DNA of 64,000 nucleotides from Lasioglossum baleicum (Eukaryota; Arthropoda; Insecta; Hymenoptera; Halictidae), in NCBI RefSeq assembly GCF_051020765.1, contig NC_134943.1, forward strand, positions 9,796,001 through 9,860,000, given 5' to 3'. The notes beneath the pieces were generated by a model. It was not told the origin of the DNA, made no database searches, and was given only the letters and a program-made list of their open reading frames with translations. Numbering within the stretch: the stretch's first letter is position 1; every line of letters begins with the position of its first letter. Shown here piece after piece: positions 10,622 through 20,119 of the stretch. Made by a program: the position numbers and the translations under genes.

Positions 10622-11304
10622 TTGAATGGTAAAATAATTTCTGAAGAAAGGTACCCTGAGCGAAACACTCCCTCTAGGCGGACTTTTATTAATATCTACA
10701 AATTGTTTAGAAGTAGTGGAAGTGTAGATGGAAGAAAGCGTAAACGAAAGAATCATGTAACTACTGCAGACAATGAAATTAATATTTTAGCAGCTATAGC
10801 TGTGAATCTACATGCGAGTACGAGAGAAATTGCCCGAGAAGCAGGCCTGTGAGTCAAAGAAGCGTAAGGCCGTTATTAGACTAGGCCACTGGTGGCGCCA
10901 CCAAAAATAGTTGCCGATCTGGTGGACGGCATCGGCAACCGGCCGGGCAACATTTGGTGGCGCCTCCACCAGCCGGGGTATTGATTTGAATGTAGCCTAT
11001 TAGACAAAGCCACCAAGTTGCGCCACCAGCATCGCGAAAACATGAACAATTGACGTTCAAATTACCACCACATTTATCGTAAAATACATAAGAACACGAC
11101 ACAGCGTTACATCGACAGCGGGAATGAACGCTTGGTGGTACCACCAGTTACCGATTCATAAAAGCTCTTCAATTCGGTGGCGCCACCAAGTTGCGCCACC
11201 AAGTTGCCCACCAGTGGCCTAGTCTAATAACGGCCTAATACGAGTTCTGGCCCGACATAAATTTCATTCATTTTTTATGCGAGTTGTATACGATCTTTTC
11301 TGTC
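10622..11304 (+). pseudogene. Broken DUF4817/HTH transposase fragment
   Basis: The readable frame 10622-10852 carries ERYPERNTPSRRTFINIY, a basic linker (GRKRKRKNH) and STREIAREAG, matching the N-terminal DUF4817 and helix-turn-helix region of insect transposases. The first residues are replaced by the terminal repeat, so the 5' end is deleted. An extra TG after GGCCTG at about 10850 breaks the frame; ignoring it, the frame reads SQRSV. The MITE at 10868-11235 then intervenes, and beyond it (from 11239) the expected HTH continuation RVLARHKFHSF is legible before a stop near 11303. No catalytic DDE/D domain remains, so it cannot be active. Family assignment is from remembered motif style, not a search. 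Confidence 0.75.
10868..11235. mobile_element. PIF/Harbinger-like MITE with TAA duplication
   Basis: Ends are GGCCGTTATTAGACTAGGCC and its exact complement, extending to about 28 bp (ACTGGTGG). The flanking trinucleotide TAA is duplicated at 10865-10867 and 11236-11238. A 3-bp TAA/TTA duplication and GG-rich termini are the PIF/Harbinger signature. The 368-bp interior is full of GGTGGCGCCACC-type palindromic words and encodes nothing. It is inserted inside the transposase HTH coding sequence. Confidence 0.88.
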
Positions 11305-11309
11305 AGTGA

Positions 11310-11375
11310 CCTTGAATGACCATGAATAATTATAGTCACTGAATTCCTAATGAAAGGGACTATCATTGTAGGCGT
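11310..11375 (+). repeat. 65-bp direct repeat, right copy (partner 10471-10537)
   Basis: Same sequence as the left copy with a few substitutions, including the full TATAGTCACTGAATTCCTAA core. Confidence 0.8.
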
Positions 11376-11553
11376 TTAAAAAATACCTCGTTCCATTTGA
11401 AAAAATGAAAGTGACCTTCATATCTCTAAAATATGACATAAAAACAAACATTTTTTTGGTATCGCATGAATCCCATTTTACCATTCAACATTGTTCTTCA
11501 GACATTTGACGTATCTTGAAAAACAACAAAAATATTTGAGGTGACTCACTCTG

Positions 11554-12580
11554 AGCGAGAAGAATGAACGTGATCTTAAGATTCCTAGAAAAAGAAATGG
11601 AAGAAACTAGGAAAAATTTGTGGAAAAATTCAGCGGAGAAGCGTATACGGCGACAGGCGGCAGGCGGGGGCCGGATGAAATTGTTCCCAGCCGTTGCGGG
11701 AATTTGTTTAACGGCGCGCCGGCCGATATTAAAAGCTCGATGAAAATCGGAGGCGCGAGGCGTGTTTCTGTATTTATGCAGGGCCGAGTTTAACTAGCGC
11801 GGCAGCCGCTTGTCGGTGTTCGATCGTCGCGCGCGTTGAAAGGTAAATGAAACTTCATAACGAAGTCCCGGTCTCTGGCTGGCTGGCTTGCTGGTTGGCG
11901 CGCGTTTGCGTTCTCGCGTTTGCGTTTCACTCCCCGCGATTTGTACGCGCAACAATTGCCAGCGATACGCGTTTACAGTTAATCATCGGCCGGCCCAGCT
12001 CGACCCGCTCAAACGCCAAGGGTTTCTGTTTTTCCTATTCTCTCTCGCATTTTTCGTTTCTTCTCTCTCCTTCGCCGGATGTTTGTTTTTGTTACCCAAG
12101 CGCCATTTCGGCGGCCGCGATCAAACGAATCCGCTCGCTTTGTAGCTTGTTTCCCTCTGTCAAGACGCGTTATTTGTTTAACGCGACGATTATTTTTAAA
12201 GTGGAATCGGCCAGTTGTTTTCAGCTGCGATTTGTCCCGGTGTAGTCGATGCAGCGTGTGGATACGGATTTCGCTGTGGGCTCTCGTTTCTCCTGGCGAA
12301 AATATAACATAAATCCCTTGTTTGCAGAGAATTCCTTTGTCACATTTTTCCTATAAATACAAGGTCATTCGGTTACAAAATATTGACGTATCAGTAAGGG
12401 ATTGATGTTTACTACTTCGAGAATTTATTATTTAAAATTATTTAAATAAAAAATAAATTTTAATATACCACGTATTAAGACGGACTAAAAAGAATTAAAT
12501 AATTTTTCCTAGCCCCATACAGATAGTCCTGAAAAGTTGTGGTTGTAAATTTTTGATAGCTATGAAAATACTTGTTAGAT
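11554..12580. other. Unique CpG-rich sequence then AT-rich DNA, no gene seen
   Basis: CpG-rich from about 11630 to 12290, AT-rich after. The frame 11847-12245 (132 codons) begins MKLHNEVPVSG and has hydrophobic stretches, but overlaps two other open frames and has no recognised domain. Confidence 0.35.
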
Positions 12581-12584
12581 TTAA

Positions 12585-12785
12585 CCCTTATACGTTCCTC
12601 GGGGTAAAAATTCACACATTTACTATCTTTATACTGTAAAATCATTGATCCCTTTATGTCTATGTTGTGAGATGTATTTCTTTAAAATGTGACGTTACAA
12701 ATGGAACATAATTTGTCGATTTCACGTGTAGAGCAAACATGGGTGAGTCTCTTTTATGCAACTATTCTTGAGGAGCGTATGAGGG
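12585..12785. mobile_element. Degenerate piggyBac-like MITE
   Basis: The left end, after TTAA (12581-12584), is CCCTTATACGTTCCTC; the right end is the complement of CCCTCATACGCTCCTC. About 14 of 16 terminal bases match. The right side is followed by ACGT rather than TTAA, so the right target site has decayed or the assignment is wrong. Confidence 0.5.
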
Positions 12786-12799
12786 ACGTAATACCCTAA

Positions 12800-13170
12800 C
12801 GAACATACAGACAAGAAAGCGAGTTAATATTGCATTGTGATCCAGCTCTGAGCAACGTTCAAAATTTCAAGTCTCTAGCTCAGGGCTGGCCAACACGATT
12901 TAGTGTTTCTATTGAAACTTTTGTTTCTCGTTGTATGTATACAAATATTAATTAAATGAAAATTTGCATGCGTCATATTGTTATAATGCGTAAATGCGAC
13001 GTATAACGATAAAGTTTTACTCATTTTGTGTTTGTATTACATCTTTTAAAAGCATGGTAACTAAAGTGGCCCGTGAAACAATTCGGGTTGGCCAGGCCTG
13101 CTCTAGCTCATCGGGAAGTTAGTTTAAAATCAATTGCAAAATTGGTAACGAACAGACAAAGAGAGAGTAT
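12800..13170 (-). mobile_element. Family C fragment carrying an hAT-like insertion
   Basis: Matches the inner segment of family C in reverse orientation: TTCAAGTCTCTAGCTCATCG (read across the insertion) and GGGAAGTTAGTTTAAAATC correspond to 22480-22530 and, in complement, to 4985-5040 and 45985-46035. Terminal parts are missing. The insertion at 12881-13100 splits it. Confidence 0.75.
12881..13100. mobile_element. hAT-like MITE with 8-bp target duplication
   Basis: Ends are CAGGGCTGGCCAAC and the complement of CAGGCCTGGCCAAC (one mismatch in 14). The octamer CTCTAGCT is duplicated at 12873-12880 and 13101-13108. CAGGG-type ends plus 8-bp TSD are the hAT signature. The 220-bp interior is AT-rich and non-coding. 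Three other family C copies in the window preserve the uninterrupted target. Confidence 0.9.
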
Positions 13171-13977
13171 AGACAGAACCATATTCCCATTATTTTGATA
13201 AAGAAATGTGAAATAGTCGCTTGTAATGCTCCGGAAGTTCGGTGGAAGTTTCAGGAGCGACAATTTCATTATCGTATATGTACGGAGGTCGATTTTAGCT
13301 AATTTTTGCATCAGGCAGCGATAATGTTAATTAGTTGTCGTAGCCGGAGCGTGGAGCGGATAAACACGACCGCGTTACGAGCCGGCGCGGCGCGGATAAT
13401 TAAAACACGAACGGTCGCGGAGCATGCAGCGCCGACGATTTCTAATCAAACGGCAATGGACACGTAGTTTATCAGGCGTGAGACGCAACGGGCGAATTGC
13501 GGGATCCGCGACATTACGGGATCTCTCGTAATGTTCTATGTCCGGCGGCCTGCAGCCGAAACATCGACGCGGAACGGCTCGACGCCCGTTTCCGACCGCA
13601 CCGAACGGAAGTTTCGCGCGTTTCACCTGCGTCCCTCGTGTTCCATAATCGCGAACACGCTACGCGCCGTCTGCAAACCCTCCTCTCTCCTACTCTCCTC
13701 TCGCTCTGCTGCTGTCGCTTCTCCGATCCAACGGATTAGCTGTCAAGATCGACAGCGCGATGGCGGTTTCCTTTCGAACCGACGACGACCGCGTTGATTT
13801 CCATGGAAAATTGCTCCACGTCGCGTTTCGGCGACACCGTCGACGTCTACCTCGACTTTCAATTCCCACCCCGGAACATTGTGCAACGGCTGAAACGTGT
13901 TTCTACTTCTTTACGATCCTCTTGGTACAAAAAAAAAGAAGATAAAGGAGGTATTTTTCGCGATCGCACTATTTGAA
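13171..13977. other. Unique sequence, CpG-rich 13320-13900, no gene seen
   Basis: Overlapping open frames on both strands (13375-13626 minus, 13497-13739 and 13531-13797 plus) are arginine-rich and lack domains. A short A-run lies near 13928, just before the next element. Confidence 0.4.
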
Positions 13978-14571
13978 AGAATGGTAATTATTTTTCTCGG
14001 CGCTCAGGTTCGATCAATTTCTACACTAAATGACTATAGCTTGAGGGGCATGAAACGTTATAGTCCGGGTTCGAACCAAATAACGCTTCCGATTCGGGTT
14101 TGAATCAGCAAGGATGCCAAATGCTATTTTATTGGAGGAAAACAAAGGTGGAGTGTTTCGTCCCAGGCCCGCCAGGCCTCCTTTATCTTATAGATGGCGT
14201 AAAAATTAGAGTTAAAGCCTTGGTTCGACAAACGTCCGCAAGATGGACAAGCGGTTGAACAAGAGTTTCTCACAAGTTACTAAAACTGACACCAATTAGT
14301 ATATTAAGAACTTTCCTCATGACATTTGTTGTCTAAGGCAGGGTCCGCTAGATAGCCTTACTGATGAGTCCTTCTAGCGGTCCTGGGACGAAACACTCCA
14401 CCTTTGTTTTCCTCCAATAAAATAGCATTTGGCATCCTTGCTGATTCAAACCCGAATCGGAAGCGTTATTTGGTTCGAACCCGGACTATAACGTTTCATG
14501 CCCCTCAAGCTATATTCATTTAGTGTAGAAATTGATCGAACCTGAGCGCCGAGAAAAATAATTACCATTCT
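13978..14571. mobile_element. Young inverted-repeat element containing a hammerhead ribozyme
   Basis: Arms 13978-14167 and 14382-14571 are 190 bp each and complementary except at one position, so the insertion is recent. Ends are AGAATGGTAATTATTTTTC and its complement. The inner edge of the right arm falls inside a hammerhead ribozyme (14327-14397); the left arm carries only its 3' part (complement of CCTGGGACGAAAC). The 214-bp centre has no open frame of note. Family knowledge: animal hammerheads occur in Penelope-like retroelements and related non-autonomous elements, where terminal pseudo-repeats may be inverted. No reverse transcriptase is present, so that link is an inference. No clear target duplication was found. 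Confidence 0.85.
14327..14397 (+). ncRNA. Hammerhead self-cleaving ribozyme, type III topology
   Basis: In order: GUC cleavage triplet 14331-14333; stem I UAAGGC (14334-14339) pairing perfectly with GCCUUA (14355-14360); core CUGAUGA 14361-14367; stem II GUCCU (14368-14372) with GGGAC (14385-14389), including the usual G10.1-C11.1 pair; core GAAA 14390-14393; stem III reduced to A-U, C-G, A-U. All conserved core positions are intact. Loop I contains CCGCTAGA (14345-14352), exactly complementary to UCUAGCGG in loop II (14373-14380), which could form an 8-bp loop-loop contact. Cleavage is predicted after C14333. The open stem is III, and it is short, so activity may need dimers or flanking sequence. 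Confidence 0.9.
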
Positions 14572-15180
14572 AAAAATAAAGAAGGATCGAGGATGAGTTG
14601 TTTCCAGCAATTTAAAGTATCGCGAACGCAATCAGGGAAAAAGTCTGCGCGTGGTCAGACAGGCACAACTTTCCGGATGTTGTTCTTGTCGAAACAAGTT
14701 TTACAGAAGACTTGAAATTTGATTCTTCAGTGGAAAAACCCGGCGATGGTCGGATAGGCTAGACAAATTTTTATCGTTTGTAATGAAAGTCAAGACATCG
14801 GACGAATTTAAAGATACTGTAGCCTTACTTTTATCACAATGATCGAGAAAGAAAATTTTATTGGAATATGGGTATACAATAAACCACTCACGATTAAATA
14901 TGAAATAGAATTTATTCTATGTAATATATATCTCTGAAGGCACGTCTTTACTGTTCGACAATCTCGAGAGTAGTGAGGATCGCTCCAGAAAAATCAGACG
15001 ACGATCTAAGAAACAAGTGAGAGACGATACAATGCATCATTTGTATAGGTGCTCGAGAGTCAAGCGACCGAATCCGCCTACTAAATAACAGTAGATAATT
15101 TTTGTCAATTTTTTTCTTAAATAAATTCCAACAAATTCAACTGCCAGTGATAATACCAGTACCGTCAGGAAAGTGATAAC
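14572..15180. other. Unique sequence, no gene seen
   Basis: AT-rich to mixed DNA without repeats I could match elsewhere, apart from CGGCGATGGTCGGA at 14741 that recurs at 15423. Confidence 0.45.
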
Positions 15181-15182
15181 TA

Positions 15183-15376
15183 GACTGCGGATCTTTATAC
15201 ATTTATAGCAAAATTGATTACACGAAATTCAAAATAGTTGGAAAATTGAAGAAACTGAAAATGCAAATATATGATTTCTCCATTAAAATCACTAAGCGAA
15301 GAAATAACATTGAATTTGGCTTCTACTTCTTGCAATCGATGCAGACCATTTTTATTTTGCATAAAGATCCGCAGTC
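15183..15376 (+). mobile_element. MITE family M, copy 2, TA duplication
   Basis: Ends GACTGCGGATCTTTATACA and TGCATAAAGATCCGCAGTC are flanked by TA at 15181-15182 and 15377-15378. The interior aligns with 8000-8196 throughout (for example GAAATAACATT followed by GAATTTG-like sequence). Non-coding. Confidence 0.88.
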
Positions 15377-15451
15377 TAATGATAACAAATGTGTAATATT
15401 TGTTCCGTTAAGCGAAAAGAGTCGGCGATGGTCGGACCTGGTTCTACAGAC

Positions 15452-15670
15452 GGGCCCCATGGAAATCACCGACACAGACTACTCCGACACGGTTTTCACC
15501 GACAAAACATTTCATTAATTTTTTATTAATTAATTAATTAATGTGGATTGAATGAAAATCAGTGGAAAAACGAAATATGAAACCGAGTGTTCTGGAATTA
15601 ATTAATTAATTAATAAAAAATTAATGAAATTTTGTCGGAGAAATCTGCATCGATGATTTTCATGGGACCC
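15452..15670. mobile_element. Foldback element with TTAA-rich arm tips
   Basis: The left arm starts near GGGCCCCATGGAAATCA and the right arm ends with the complement of GGGTCCCATGAAAATCA. The arms run to a shared ATTTCATTAATTTTTTATTA block and an (ATTA)n tip. The left arm has an extra ~15 bp. The loop of about 60 bp is unique. No target duplication is clear. Confidence 0.7.
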
Positions 15671-17088
15671 CTGCAGATAGAATATTTTTATTCCGCAGGA
15701 GGAGCCACACGTATACCGGTGTTTACTGTACAATCTACAAATAGAATAACAAACTGACGATCTGGACGCCAAAAATGCGCTTGACGATCCAATTAAAATT
15801 AATATTACATCTCGAGTTTCGTCAGTTTTTTGGGAAACCCAGAGACAAGAGGCAACTTCCTGCTCTCGCATAACGAATGACCCGGCTCCCGACAGTTCCG
15901 CAACTTCCACGTGTATAGTATATTCCCGTTATCGTAACGTAAATATGCAGTTTCTGCTCGGGCATACCATTTTCCTCTTCGTGCACAGCAGGTGCGCCGA
16001 TACTTAGACCAGCAGCGTACTCACGACCGCGGAACAAACTCGCGCTACCATAATACAGTTGTACCTCTCCCGAATGTATAGTAACCTTATCGAGATAGCC
16101 CTGGGACGTGGTTATCTGCATTGAGAAGCAGCTGCGGGATGCGGGAGAACCGCGCAGGACAATCTGCGTAACTCGTCTTTTTAGCGCTGGTTTTGAGCCG
16201 GGTTGAAAAGTGGTTCGCGTCGGTTTATGGGCATTGTCGAAGAATTTACTGCGAGAATAAGGTGGGGATGGTCGGAACCAAAGTCATTCATGCCCGTAGA
16301 ATGTATTTCAAAGACGACAGACAAGAAAAACAGCCGGAATTGTTTGCGTTTACGAACGGGTCTCACTAAATTGCAGTAGCGCGGTTAGCGGAATAATTAT
16401 CGAGCAATAATAAATCGCGTACACGGGAGCACACGGCACTTGGCCGCAATCGCGAAAAGCTTGGCCGTCGAATAATTCGCGATTTCCCAGCGGCGTGGCG
16501 CGGCAGCGGAGAACAGGGCTCCGGGTATCGAGTTACGATAATTTATACTTGCCGCGGAAATTCTGCCGGTTTTAATTGGCCCGCGTCGAATTACCGGGAA
16601 ATTTATATTTTAGAGCGTCGCACGATATATTGCGTCGCCCTCCCCTCCCCCCCCCCCGAGCCGTTTCTACGCAATTAAATTGTTGGTCGATCGGAAAAGC
16701 GTTTTGCTACGCGAATCATTGGCGTTGTTGTTCGACTTGGATGGCGCCGAGCTCGATTCCCGATGCAGCCTTGAAAGTCAATTTTATTCCGTGAATAAAT
16801 TCATCGACGCGGGGTGTTGCCGATGGACGCGATACTTTCCATAATTCGATATTTTCGCCCCCGGGACTCAATCATCACTCTTTTCGCGAACGTCCGGTCG
16901 CGACCCGCGCGACGAATAATAAATAGTGGCGCCGTGCGCGTGGGGTGAAGGGCTATTATACTGGTCGGGGCGTTTAACCATTGCTGCTCCACCGGAGGGT
17001 TCGTTTCTGTTTAACGCTAGCGCTTTATGGAGATATCTTATAATAAAAATAAGGAAATCTCTCTGGTCGAATTTTTAACCAGTTTTTA
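15671..17088. other. Unique sequence, CpG-rich 16380-16990, no gene seen
   Basis: The minus-strand frame 15822-16121 (99 codons, starts MQITTSQGYLDK) has unusually protein-like composition for this window but overlaps a second minus-strand frame and has no recognised domain. The CpG-rich part contains a C-run near 16645 and AATTA words. Confidence 0.4.
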
Positions 17089-17466
17089 ATAATGTGTACC
17101 CAAAGAAATGAATTTATTGAATAATTCCCCATGGATTCGCCTTTAGATTTTGAATAAGTGTAGATTAAAAATATTATTAATAATATTCCTTTTTATAATC
17201 GTGAATTCTAGAGAACCAGAGGCAAAACGTGATGGAATGAAATCTTCGCGGGTGGTTCTGTTAATCATGAAAATAATGTGTACCCAAAGAAATAAATGTA
17301 TTGAATAATTCCTTAAGAATGCACCTTTAGAATCTAAATAGGGGTAAATTAAAAATATTATTAATAATATATTTCTTTTTATATAATTGTGAATTCTAGA
17401 GAACGAGAGCCGAACGTGAGTGATGGAATGAAATCTTTGCTGGAGGTTCTTTTAATCATGAAAATG
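17089..17466. repeat. Diverged tandem duplication, ~183-bp unit
   Basis: AATGTGTACCCAAAGAAAT at 17091 recurs at 17274. Both units continue through a TATTATTAATAATAT block, GTGAATTCTAGAGAAC and GATGGAATGAAATCTT to a TTAATCATGAAAAT ending. Differences and indels are scattered. No coding potential. Confidence 0.85.
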
Positions 17467-18640
17467 TACTGGGTTTGTATTTATTGTGTACTTTATACTG
17501 TTTATATTTGTGCTCCTTTATATTCACTTCTTCGTACGTATGCTTTGAAATTTTAACAAAAATGCCGTCCGATTTAATTCCCTGCACGATTTTAGTGAAT
17601 GAATAAATTTGAGGTCACTGTGTACACAAAAAGCAACTTTCAGCTGATACTGCATGCGTATTGAGAAAGTCGCCAGTTTTGCCGAATGAAAGAAGAAGAT
17701 AACAAGAGACGAGAAAAAGTTGTTCGATGTTGCTACAGTGTGAACATAGCTTTAGAAACACTGCTCACCGCTATAAAATAGCGAATGTGGAATGAGCAAA
17801 CGCACGATATTTACGGTCCGAAGTTCCAGGGAGCGAAGGCCGGGGTCAAAAAGTGGAAAGTGGGGCGTGCGATTATTAATGCGTTTCCTACCCCTGGGCG
17901 AAATAATGATAATAGGGGTGGTGGAGGGTGCTCGAGACATTCGAGGGTTAGCGTACGTCAAAAGCGAGAGAGCCGAAGACGGGTTTTGTGAACGACGTGA
18001 GATCGTAAGGGGGAGGAAAGAATTCGGGGTGGCTCGTTAGCCAGGTAATTTCGCTTTGGTAATTTGTCATCGAGCAGCGACGCACGCGTTCTCGTTTGGA
18101 AAGTCGCGGGGAACCACCCTTGCGAATGGGAGAGCCTAACCTCGCCCCCCCCTAACCGAGAAGAGAGAGAGAGAGAGAGAGAAAAAGGGAGGGGAAAAAA
18201 CCACGGATCTTCTAGGGCGTGATTAATTCGCTTTTTCGTGTCGGCTCTCGAAAATCCTCCGGCTCTCCCGAGTGAGCATTGTTACGAGCAACGGGAACGA
18301 TAAAGGGGAGGATGAATCGCGAGTAGGGCGGCCGAAGAAACCTCGATTCGACGGGTTGAAGTATTCGGGTCAGCCGGAATCATTTTTTAAAACCGAAACT
18401 CCGACTCACCCCCGCCGCGGGTTTTACGAATTTCGCGAAGCGCGGACAGCACGCGGGGGCTTGAAAAATTCGAGAAGATACGGAGACGTTCACGCGAACG
18501 GGATGATCGACGGATCTCGGATTCGAGGTCGAGCTTTCAATCCCATCGAAACCGCGGGATGCGTTCGGCTCTACGCTGACATCTTCCATTTGATTCGATT
18601 TTGTTTCTCCACAGGATCCGGGTATCCGAGGAAATCTAGG
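17467..18640. other. Unique sequence with a GA run, no gene seen
   Basis: AT-rich to about 17700, then CpG-rich with a GA microsatellite at 18162-18182. Frames at 17785-18040 and 18272-18643 show no domain. The latter runs into the family G terminus. Confidence 0.4.
18162..18182. repeat. GA microsatellite
   Basis: About 21 bp of GA. Confidence 0.9.
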
Positions 18641-18642
18641 TA

Positions 18643-19379
18643 AGATGGAGTGGGGTAAGTCCGTCTAAGTTGCAAGTCCGTTAATTGGTTATTTTTATTA
18701 TAATATGAACGAAATTTCTCTAGCTTGTATTTATTAATGTAGTACAAGTTAGTATGAACTATTCTACATAGATGTCCCCCAAGAATAAAGGTGTTTTCCT
18801 CGCTTAAATCAACCAATGCCAAACAGTCACATGCGAGGTACACGTACAACTTTGAGGTTACCCTGAACGTGCAATAGTTCACAAGTTATTAATATATTCT
18901 GTGTTGTTGTTTTAGGCAAGTACAACAAATATTGATGTAGGTTTACATTAAATAAACCGTTTTCATTGTATCTTTTAAAATTTATTGAGAAAAACACTAA
19001 GATGCACTTGCCCCGTAAATATTACTACACGGGGCAAGTGCGTACTATCACGGTGGGGTAAGTGCATACTCTCTGTATGGGTAAGTATAAAACTAAACAA
19101 TATATTTAATGCAATAAGAAGCATTTTGTAGCAGGCTTGATAATAATTCTTTTCTTGCCCCGTAGCACTTGAAACAAGGTGCGAAAGGATTTTTAACTCT
19201 CAGAGACGGACTTGCCCCATTTTCGGGGCAAGAATCCTACATAATACTAATTCATCAGTAATAACTGTGGCAAGAGTTTAATACCAAGAACATTAATTTT
19301 TTACGCGTACCAGACTAAAAATACATCAGTTTAAAGTCCAACTTTGCAAAAACCAGGACGGTTTTACCCCACTCCGAAA
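18643..19379 (+). mobile_element. Family G element, copy 1
   Basis: Begins TA-AGATGGAGTGGGGTAAGT; the right end is the complement of CGGAGTGGGGTAAAAC. The interior matches 40055-40837 along its whole length with a few small indels. It contains several GGGGCAAGTGCGTAC-like words in both orientations, two of them forming a hairpin around AAATATTACTACAC. A ~60-bp stretch present in copy 2 is missing after CGGGGCAAG. No transposase is seen; the superfamily is uncertain. Confidence 0.85.
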
Positions 19380-20081
19380 AATTGAATTCAAAGAAGAATC
19401 TCTTTGATCAAAAGATTCATCGTAGACAAACTAAACCGTCAGTTATATTTTCATAATACAAATGCCTCATAGTATTTCATAAATGCATGAAGATCCGCAG
19501 TCTGCTCGTCAGGTTAACTTCGCATAAATCAGGCGCAGTGCTGGCGGCCTTGGCAGCGCCACGCCTCAACGGAATTGATCCTCCTGACTGTTTTCGCAGG
19601 ATCCAGGTGATCGAGATTCCGGGAGTGGGGCCTCTAGAATCGTGCAGCGCCGATGAGCGTCGTTGCGGAATCAAGGATCCGCGTACACGTGTTTCGCAAG
19701 CGAAACGAGCGCGTTGCACTTTGCTGGCAAAGGTGAACGGGGAGAAGAAGGTGCCGAAGGGAGGGAAAGAGAGAATAAGAGAGGGAGAGGAAGAGAGGCT
19801 GATTCGGTGGCGGGGACCAATATAAATGCAAAAGCGATTCGGTTCATCTCGAAAAGGAGAGGAAGAGAAAAGGAAGGGCGAGGAGGGGTGGGGAGCGTCT
19901 CGGGGAAGGTTAAAAACACGAAAACCGGATCCTATTGATATTCCAGTCGGTGCTACCGGAAACCTCGGGCTGCAACGAGCTTGTCCTTCGATCACGAGAC
20001 AGAGACAGAGAGACAGGGAGAGAGTTTCCTCTCGTTCTTTGCGTCTCGTTAGAAACCCAGAGCCCGGAAAACCGCCCTCCT

Positions 20082-20119
<38 letters not shown>

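Larger units (their letters stand above)
10542..11553 (+). mobile_element. TIR transposon remnant with DUF4817/HTH transposase fragment
   Basis: The left end is TA-CGGGGTGAGTCACCT and the right end is the complement of CAGAGTGAGTCACCT. The subterminal repeats share ACCTCAAATAT, AAGATACGTCAAATGTCTGA and TTGAATGGTAAAAT. The left repeat has an extra 11-bp TAACGTTGCCA step absent from the right. Between them lie a transposase fragment, a nested Harbinger-like MITE (10868-11235) and the second copy of a 65-bp direct repeat. A solitary terminal repeat of the family lies at 56597-56690. The superfamily is inferred as Tc1/mariner-like from the TA site and HTH type. Confidence 0.8.

Noticed and set aside
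14060..14090. tRNA-like GGGTTCGAACC in the inverted-repeat arm
   Set aside because: It is a short palindromic word in the element arm; no tRNA fold surrounds it.
15880..15930. Zinc-knuckle-like CREPGHSLCE in an alternative minus frame
   Set aside because: The spacing of cysteines and histidine does not match CX2CX4HX4C, and the frame has no gag-like context.
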